The translations under genes and the position numbers were made by a program. Below the pieces are notes generated by a model, which saw only the letters and a list, made by a program, of their open reading frames with translations, made no database searches and was not told where the DNA came from. Shown here in pieces: positions 5,596 to 10,333 of a stretch of 10,333 nt of DNA. Every line of letters begins with the position of its first letter. Position 1 is the first letter of the stretch. The DNA is taken from assembly GCA_002395085.1 (NCBI GenBank), contig DGVV01000059.1, positions 1 through 10,333 of the forward strand, written 5' to 3'. The DNA is from Ruminococcus sp. UBA4275. Its GTDB lineage: Bacteria > Bacillota > Clostridia > Oscillospirales > Ruminococcaceae.

Positions 5596-5646
5596 GTGAA
5601 ATGTAACTTTCCGGCGGCTGCAATCAGATCAGCACGCGGTTCAGCG

Positions 5647-6705
5647 TTACTTTTTGTATGCCTTTTTGAATACAGCCGCATTGAGCTGATTGGTACGCTG
5701 TTTGCCCTTGTCATCAAATGTCACACGGAGCAGGACATCGTAATGGGAATAGACGATCGCCTCGCGCATGATGCCGTTCGGATACCAGTGAATATGGCGG
5801 CGATATTCGCCGCGGCTGTCGATGCAGAAGGTCTCCTTAATCAGTCCGTGCGGATAATAGAAATCCTGCCCGCCGCACTGACGTCCGTTATAGTAACTTA
5901 GAATCCTGTCGCCTTTTTTGCCGTCCCGGTACAGGACATCGCCGCTCAGGATACACCATGACTGGATGCGGGGGTTATAATACTCATAAAGACCGTCCTG
6001 AACCCGAAAGGTTTTTGGGTCATAGGTTTTATGCCAGTGGTGCGTACTTTCCCGCGCCACGCCGAGCGACTCCTCTGTATAGTGCGGATTCACGGAAATG
6101 CGAACGGGGTATCCGTCCGGGTCAAGCTCGATGCCGGTATAAAAATCGTCGGCAGTCGGCGCCTTCAATGTGATCTTCCGGAATTCGCCGTTTGCGTGAA
6201 ATGTGAAATCAAAGGGCGAATCCGCCGCATCCGGCTCATAAGTCGCCTCGATCTCACAACTGACCGACTGCCGGATCAGCCTGCCGGTTTCGTCATATAG
6301 CTTGCCGCGGGTATACTCCCGCTTGTCTCTCCTGTGCCACACGCAGACCGATTTCAGCGCGCCGCTTTCATGCCATGTGTACATATAACGCTCCGTGTCA
6401 TCCCACCGCTCATAGCTATACAGCGCACCGCTTTCATAAAACTCAATATCATCGAGCGGATAGCCTTCCTTCATCTGCGCGTAGCCCTCGATCTGATCGG
6501 AGTCGTCCTCGGAAAAACGAATCACCAGACCGTTGAACGGCATTCCGGTTTCTGCGTCCATTAACCGCTGATAGTGATAGATTCCGTTTTCGTCGGTGTA
6601 GAATCCCTCTTCCAGTGCATCCGAATCATCGGCAATGCCGTGCTGGATCAGATAGTCCGGATCAAAGGGCAGCAGAAGCTCCCTGACTTCTTCGGGTTTC
6701 AGCAT
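5647..6705 (-). CDS. YwqK/MORN_2-like repeat protein of unknown function
   Basis: The 352-residue protein is soluble (no signal peptide or membrane segment) and rich in aromatic and acidic residues. It carries repeated units of the form aromatic-x-x-x-G-x-hydrophobic: FYESGALYSYE (89-99), WHESGALKSV (111-120), LYDETGRLIR (136-145), FHANGEFRKI (169-178), YYPHGLIKE (283-291) and WYPNGIMRE (307-315). These resemble the MORN_2 repeats of YwqK-like proteins, some of which act as antitoxins or immunity proteins to secreted toxins; no toxin gene is next to it here. The start at 6705 follows AAGGGAG by 5 nt. It is 21 nt after the preceding gene and is probably the last gene of the six-gene operon. 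Function is not known. Confidence 0.85.
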   Translation of the reverse strand: MLKPEEVRELLLPFDPDYLIQHGIADDSDALEEGFYTDENGIYHYQRLMDAETGMPFNGLVIRFSEDDSDQIEGYAQMKEGYPLDDIEFYESGALYSYERWDDTERYMYTWHESGALKSVCVWHRRDKREYTRGKLYDETGRLIRQSVSCEIEATYEPDAADSPFDFTFHANGEFRKITLKAPTADDFYTGIELDPDGYPVRISVNPHYTEESLGVARESTHHWHKTYDPKTFRVQDGLYEYYNPRIQSWCILSGDVLYRDGKKGDRILSYYNGRQCGGQDFYYPHGLIKETFCIDSRGEYRRHIHWYPNGIMREAIVYSHYDVLLRVTFDDKGKQRTNQLNAAVFKKAYKK

Positions 6706-6726
6706 ATTGTCTCCCTTCTCCTCATG

Positions 6727-7446
6727 TCACATCGTCAGATCGCGTGTTACAGGCGGCAGCACGGGATCGCCCTGCATTTTCCGGTAGGATGCCCGCGCCG
6801 TAAACAGCGCCCGCCTCTGCCGGATCATCTTGCAGACCGTCTGCTGTGCGTTCTGCGGATCGGCAAGTGCCGGCAGCAGATCCTCACAGCGGTGCAGCAC
6901 TTCCTCATGCCATGCAATGTACAGTCCGGACGGGTGATAGAAATTGCCCGCGGCATTCTCCATAAAATCGCGCAGATGCGTCATTCCGTCCGCATGATTG
7001 CCAAAGAGGAAGCAGAGCATCGCGAGATCGTAGCCCTCCCAGAAGCGGTATTCGGGTTTGGTCTGCTCATATTTTTGCAGCAGCATTTGTTTTGCGTATT
7101 CCGGATCGCAGAAACGCCGGTATGCGCGTACCTTTTCGAGTCCCTGCTCCGCAAGCGCGGCAAACTCCGCCGCAAACGCCGTTTCATCGCCGGTAAAATC
7201 GGCACTCCCCGGCTCCTGTCCGCCGTATGCAAAGGCAAATGCGGCATCGAGATCGGGCTTGCGCGACCAGAGAAAATCGACGCCCACATTCAGCAGGCTG
7301 TCTTCATCCAGCGGCTGAAAGTCAATCTGCGTGACAAACCACCCCTGATCGTCGAGCCATGTGCGCGAGCGCCCGATCTGTATGATGCCATGCGGCTTCA
7401 GGATACGCCTTGCGGTCTCCTGTATGATCTTCTGATAAATCTCCAT
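6727..7446 (-). CDS. Hypothetical protein, weak DUF4304-like N-terminal region
   Basis: This 239-residue soluble protein is not confidently recognised. Its N-terminal part (about 6-60: ETARRILKPHGIIQIGRSRT, then VTQIDFQPLDEDSLLNVGVDF) resembles DUF4304 proteins, where a helix with Lys-Pro-x-Gly leads into strands with Gln-x-x-hydrophobic-Phe-Gln. DUF4304 proteins are seen near immunity-type genes. The C-terminal half is helical, ending in a basic stretch. The start at 7446 is chosen because its ATG shares one base with the ispE stop (TGATG), and there is no strong ribosome-binding site, so translation is probably coupled to ispE. A longer in-frame opening up to 7872 runs antisense-like through ispE and gives a His/Arg-rich, unlikely protein. 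It is followed 21 nt later by the YwqK-like gene. Confidence 0.82.
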   Translation of the reverse strand: MEIYQKIIQETARRILKPHGIIQIGRSRTWLDDQGWFVTQIDFQPLDEDSLLNVGVDFLWSRKPDLDAAFAFAYGGQEPGSADFTGDETAFAAEFAALAEQGLEKVRAYRRFCDPEYAKQMLLQKYEQTKPEYRFWEGYDLAMLCFLFGNHADGMTHLRDFMENAAGNFYHPSGLYIAWHEEVLHRCEDLLPALADPQNAQQTVCKMIRQRRALFTARASYRKMQGDPVLPPVTRDLTM

Positions 7447-8312
7447 CAGATTTCCGTGATGCCCTCCGCCGTTGTCCGGCAGATCTCCGTGAAGGAGAGT
7501 CCTGCCGCGTGCAGTTCTTCTGCGAGATGTTCCGCCTGTTCCGGTGTGCTGCATCCGCCGAAAACCGCCGCGCCGCTGCCGGAAAGAATCGGAATGACGC
7601 CGTTTTCGCGCATGATGCGCCGGATCGTCTGCACCTCCGCGAGACCGGTCACGGTATCGAAATCGTTTCCGCAGGCAGCAAAGAAGGTATCCGCGTCCGC
7701 ATCCTGCAAATGTGCCAGCACCGCATCGGTATGCGGCGCAGGGGGCGTATCGAGGGCATCGAGTGCGCGGTATCCCGCCGGCGTTGAGACACCTTCCTCG
7801 CCCTTTGCCATGACCAGCAGCCGCGCAGGCATCGGGGCAAGGGGCGTCATGATCTCCCCGATGCCCTCGCAAAGCACCGTGCCGCCGCGCAGGAAAAACG
7901 GAACATCTGCGCCGAGCGACGCCGCAATTTGCAGCATTTCCGCGTCAGTTACATTCAGCCCGCAGAGTTTCCGGATGCCAAGCAGTGCCGCTGCGCAGTC
8001 CGCGCTGCCGCCGCCCATGCCTGCCTGCGAGGGAATGTGCTTTTCGAGATGCATCGCAATGCCGCAGGGGTCATCGCCCAGCAGCTTTTGAGCCGCCTTC
8101 CAGACCAGATTCCGCGCATCGCAGGGGATGCCTTCCGTGTCACAGGTCAATGAAAGCGGCGTATTTTCATCTGTTTTGGTAAGGGTCAGCGTATCGAAAA
8201 TGCCGACAGTCTGAAAGACGCTCCGCAGCGTATGATAGCCGTCGGAGCGTTTGCCGGTGATGTCGAGCGAAAGATTGATCTTCGCGGGAATGCGCAGTTT
8301 CAGGGCATTCAT
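7446..8312 (-). CDS. ispE: 4-diphosphocytidyl-2-C-methyl-D-erythritol kinase
   Basis: This GHMP-family kinase uses ATP to phosphorylate the 2-hydroxyl of 4-diphosphocytidyl-2-C-methyl-D-erythritol, the fourth step of the MEP route to isoprenoids. Its 288 residues match the usual length. Visible motifs are PAKINLSLDITGKRSDGYH (9-27, with catalytic Lys11), the glycine-rich ATP loop AGMGGGSADCAAAL (97-110), LGADVPFFLRGGT (133-145, with catalytic Asp136) and SGSGAAVFGG (244-253). The start at 8312 follows GGAGG by 9 nt and comes 1 nt after the previous stop, so coupling is likely; the longer open frame to 8621 is the wrong frame of that upstream gene. No other MEP-pathway gene is in the window. 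Confidence 0.97.
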   Translation of the reverse strand: MNALKLRIPAKINLSLDITGKRSDGYHTLRSVFQTVGIFDTLTLTKTDENTPLSLTCDTEGIPCDARNLVWKAAQKLLGDDPCGIAMHLEKHIPSQAGMGGGSADCAAALLGIRKLCGLNVTDAEMLQIAASLGADVPFFLRGGTVLCEGIGEIMTPLAPMPARLLVMAKGEEGVSTPAGYRALDALDTPPAPHTDAVLAHLQDADADTFFAACGNDFDTVTGLAEVQTIRRIMRENGVIPILSGSGAAVFGGCSTPEQAEHLAEELHAAGLSFTEICRTTAEGITEI

Positions 8313-8313
8313 G

Positions 8314-8637
8314 TCATTCTTCCTCCATAAAGAGCCGGTAAGCGGCATCTTCGAGTTCCCCGCAGGGATTGAGCAGCTTGCCGTCTTCGTCATGCAGCTG
8401 ATAGGTTTGCTGTTCGCCGTCCAGAGACGCCGTGCCGTCGAGGGCACACAGCATCGTATACCAGCTTTCTTCGATGACCGCCCTGACAAGCGCTGCCAGA
8501 TCGGTACGGGAAGCACCGGCTTGCTCGCATTTCCGCATGATTTCGGAAACTGCCGTCTCCGAATCCGGATCGGTATAGATTTGCTGCATCGCATCCGCTT
8601 CTGCGCGGCAGTGCTGCACAAACTGTTCGCCTGTCAT
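8314..8637 (-). CDS. Small acidic protein of unknown function between scpA and ispE
   Basis: The 107-residue product is soluble and acidic, ending MEEE. Residues 1-62 look helical (EQFVQHCRAEADAMQQIY, then VRAVIEESWYTMLCALDGTA). A short, probably beta-stranded part follows (QQTYQLHDEDGKLLN, 76-90) and then a final helix. I do not recognise a domain. The start at 8637 has an excellent AAGGAGG 8 nt upstream, and the stop overlaps the ispE ribosome-binding region, which supports a real, well-translated gene. It occupies the position where scpB usually follows scpA but is too short and too unlike ScpB to be one. Confidence 0.85.
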   Translation of the reverse strand: MTGEQFVQHCRAEADAMQQIYTDPDSETAVSEIMRKCEQAGASRTDLAALVRAVIEESWYTMLCALDGTASLDGEQQTYQLHDEDGKLLNPCGELEDAAYRLFMEEE

Positions 8638-8654
8638 GGATTGTTCCTCCTTGT

Positions 8655-9410
8655 TTAACCCGGTGCGCGCCGCTGCCGCTTTCCGGTGAGGAGTGCATTG
8701 CGGTCGGGCATAATGAGTGTTGTACCGTCCTCGCTGATGCGGGTGCGGCCTGCCTTTGTCAGTTCGAGAATTGCCAGGAACAGTGCCACACGGTCGGTGC
8801 GGCGGGTCAGCCCGTCGAACAGCCGTGAGATGCTGACATTCTCATGCGCGAAAAACTGCCGCAGCAGAAATACGACCTTCGAGGCAACGCTTGTCACCTG
8901 ATGATGCTTCTGCACCACCGCGTGAATCTTCTCTCCCACATTGCCTTCCGAAACGCCCTGCGGCAGTTTTTTGAGTCCCATGTTCTGATAAATCTGAAGG
9001 AGCAGCTCCGGCGGATGCTCCCGGCGGTATGTCATATCGACCGGCAGTTCCGCAGGCTTGCGAACGAACAGCACATCGCCCAGAAACAGCTCCCGCAGAT
9101 TGCCTGCTGCAAGCTTGCAGAGCGAATATTCGATGAGTGCGCCCTCCAGCTCCTTCTTGACCGCCTCTGCTTCTTCGGGCTGCGGCAGGAGTGCGGCGGT
9201 CTTCATCCAGATGAGCTTTGCAGCCATCGCGAGAAATTCGCCTGCCAGCTCATAATCCTGCTCGGCGCACTGCTGCATATAGAGCAGATACTGTTCCAGC
9301 AGCACGGAGATTTCAATGTCGTGGATATTCAGCTTGTGCTTTGCAATCAGATGCAGCAGCAGATCAAGCGGACCTTCAAATACGGGCAGATGAAATGATA
9401 ATTCCGGCAT
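8655..9410 (-). CDS. scpA: Segregation and condensation protein A
   Basis: ScpA is the kleisin subunit of the bacterial Smc-ScpAB condensin, which organises and separates chromosomes. The 251-residue protein has the conserved N-terminal block HLPVFEGPLDLLLHLI (7-22), the helical block GEFLAMAAKLIWMKTAALLP (57-76), a variable middle (77-165) and a C-terminal winged helix (about 185-235) with LFDGLTRRTDRVALFLAILEL, which in this family contacts the Smc head. The start at 9410 is preferred. A TTG at 9422 would overlap the upstream gene, and the ATG lies 4 nt after that gene's stop with GGGTGAG nearby, a modest ribosome-binding site consistent with coupling. The expected partner gene scpB is not in the window. 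Confidence 0.95.
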   Translation of the reverse strand: MPELSFHLPVFEGPLDLLLHLIAKHKLNIHDIEISVLLEQYLLYMQQCAEQDYELAGEFLAMAAKLIWMKTAALLPQPEEAEAVKKELEGALIEYSLCKLAAGNLRELFLGDVLFVRKPAELPVDMTYRREHPPELLLQIYQNMGLKKLPQGVSEGNVGEKIHAVVQKHHQVTSVASKVVFLLRQFFAHENVSISRLFDGLTRRTDRVALFLAILELTKAGRTRISEDGTTLIMPDRNALLTGKRQRRAPG

Positions 9411-9414
9411 CTTC

Positions 9415-10134
9415 TCACCCAAACAGTTTCGGAATCCAGTTCGTCAGGAACACATACAGATCGAACACAAGACCGTCGATGAAGCCGAGCGGAACAGAGA
9501 GAATGCCGCTGACAACAATCACGAAAAACACGATGCGGATGACCTGATAATTCCGCGTAATCCAGCGCTCAATTTTGTCGCCGGTGAAGTATGCGACGAT
9601 TTTAGAACCGTCGAGCGGCGGCACAGGCACGAGATTGAATATTGCCAGACCGATGTTGATTGAAACGAAGGCGGAGAGCAGCGCATAGATCAGCGCAGGC
9701 GCACTGTTCGCGCTCTCGCCTGCAATCAGATCGTCATAATAGCTGGTGTAGTAATCCGAGATCATATAGAAGCGCAGGAGGATCATTCCGACAAAGCCGG
9801 CAAGGAGATTGCTTGCCGGACCGGCAGCGGCGGTCAGCGCCATACCGAAGCGGAGACTGTGTTTGCGGTTGAAGCGGTTGGGATTGACCGGAACAGGCTT
9901 TGCCCAGCCGTATCCGGTAATCAGCAGCAGCAGGCTGCCGACAGGATCGAGATGTGCAATCGGATTGAGCGTCAGGCGCCCCTGATACATTGCGGTATCA
10001 TCTCCGAGTTTATACGCAACCCATCCGTGCGCACACTCATGCAGGGGGAGAATCATAAGCATAATGAACAGACGCACCAGCAGCACCATGAGGTCTTGCT
10101 GCGTGAATCCGCCTGAGAGCAGACTTGAGATCAT
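9415..10134 (-). CDS. M50-family (site-2-like) membrane zinc metalloprotease
   Basis: This 239-residue polytopic membrane protein has the zinc-binding HECAH motif (32-36) in its first membrane segment and the third zinc ligand Asp175 in FNLVPVPPLDG (166-176), the NPxPPLDG-type motif of the S2P/M50B group. It is the compact type without PDZ or CBS domains, like other short Clostridia homologues next to scpA. Membrane segments are at about 13-31, 62-76, 95-121, 146-169 and 196-220. Such proteases cut membrane-embedded substrates; the substrate here is unknown. The start at 10134 is supported by AAAGGAAGG 5 nt upstream; an extension to 10179 would run into the leader. It is the first gene of the six-gene operon, with scpA starting 4 nt after its stop. 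Confidence 0.95.
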   Translation of the reverse strand: MISSLLSGGFTQQDLMVLLVRLFIMLMILPLHECAHGWVAYKLGDDTAMYQGRLTLNPIAHLDPVGSLLLLITGYGWAKPVPVNPNRFNRKHSLRFGMALTAAAGPASNLLAGFVGMILLRFYMISDYYTSYYDDLIAGESANSAPALIYALLSAFVSINIGLAIFNLVPVPPLDGSKIVAYFTGDKIERWITRNYQVIRIVFFVIVVSGILSVPLGFIDGLVFDLYVFLTNWIPKLFG

Positions 10135-10187
10135 AGAAACCTTCCTTTCTGACCGGTCTGCAAACCGGCAACAAAGCATTTTCCACT

Positions 10188-10216
10188 ATTATAACATATT
10201 GTGCGCGAAAATTCAA
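10188..10216 (-). promoter_or_regulatory. Promoter of the M50-scpA-ispE operon
   Basis: On the minus strand TTGAAT (10216-10211) and TATAAT (10193-10188) are 17 bp apart, and TG precedes the -10 by one base (TGTTATAAT, extended -10). The predicted start is near 10181. A small hairpin (CCGGT-TTGCAG-ACCGG, 10168-10153) lies in the leader before the ribosome-binding site. Confidence 0.85.
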
Positions 10217-10283
10217 TGGGCAAAGCGTGAAAAACATCGCAGGCTTACAGGATGCTTTTGTGTACGCGGCGGGTTCTGCCCGC

Positions 10284-10333
10284 TTCAGCCTGTCGAAAAA
10301 GGTATCGCTGCGCGATGATTATAATGGGGCGCT
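10284..10333 (-). repeat. Right arm of the 50-bp terminal inverted repeat
   Basis: It is the inverted copy of bases 1-50, identical at 49 of 50 positions. Just inside the arm is a small palindrome, GCGGG-TTCTG-CCCGC (10269-10283). It has no sequence similarity to the hairpin inside the left arm but sits at the same place relative to the repeat. Between this arm and the promoter at 10216 I see no gene. Confidence 0.9.

Noticed and set aside
6574..8091. Plus-strand open frame of 505 codons opposite ispE and its downstream genes
   Set aside because: It runs across three well-supported minus-strand genes, its composition shifts where they change, and it shows no recognisable motif.
5521..10169. 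Shared 11-mer GCCGGTTTGCA at 5521-5531 (plus) and 10169-10159 (minus)
   Set aside because: A shared 11-mer is expected by chance in a 10-kb window, the two copies have different positions relative to their promoters, and only one is part of a good palindrome.
1..10333. Classical transposon or integrative element bounded by the inverted repeats
   Set aside because: No transposase, integrase, resolvase or cargo of a mobile type lies inside, and the content includes core genes such as scpA and ispE.

Overview
The window looks like chromosomal DNA from a cellulosome-forming, Gram-positive anaerobe of the Ruminococcus type (Oscillospiraceae). The main clues are a secreted family GH53 galactanase with a Thr-rich linker and a type I dockerin, a Spo0A-family regulator, scpA, SigA-type promoters and strong Shine-Dalgarno sites. 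The genus is an inference. All eleven genes I accept lie on the minus strand, so the window reads from right to left.

Right part (10216 to about 5647): a consensus-like promoter drives a tight run of six genes. They are an M50 (site-2) metalloprotease, scpA (condensin kleisin), a 107-aa acidic protein of unknown function, ispE (isoprenoid precursor kinase), a 239-aa protein with weak DUF4304-like features, and a 352-aa protein with YwqK/MORN_2-like repeats. Gaps are 1 to 21 nt, or a 1-nt overlap, so this is probably one operon. No clear terminator follows it.

Middle part (5532 to 2814): a second strong promoter, with a 16-bp palindrome between and over its elements, drives the dockerin-bearing galactanase. 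The galactanase terminator is a 13-bp stem plus T-run that physically contains the ribosome-binding site and start codon of the next gene, a small TIGR04086-like membrane protein.

Left part (2806 to 86): a single-gene unit encodes a Spo0A-like protein with an intact DNA-binding domain and a receiver domain that has lost its phosphorylation residues. It has its own promoter, a structured leader of about 120 nt and a strong terminator. Next comes a three-gene cassette with a perfect consensus promoter: a 75-aa XRE repressor and two membrane proteins whose ends resemble each other.

The window begins and ends exactly in two inverted copies of a 50-bp repeat (49/50 identical). There is no transposase, integrase, CRISPR array, tRNA or rRNA gene. 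The repeats may be members of a dispersed intergenic family or may bound an invertible segment; the window alone cannot decide. No gene-free stretch exceeds 300 bases. The longest, 1578-1868, holds a promoter, possible operator repeats and a terminator.
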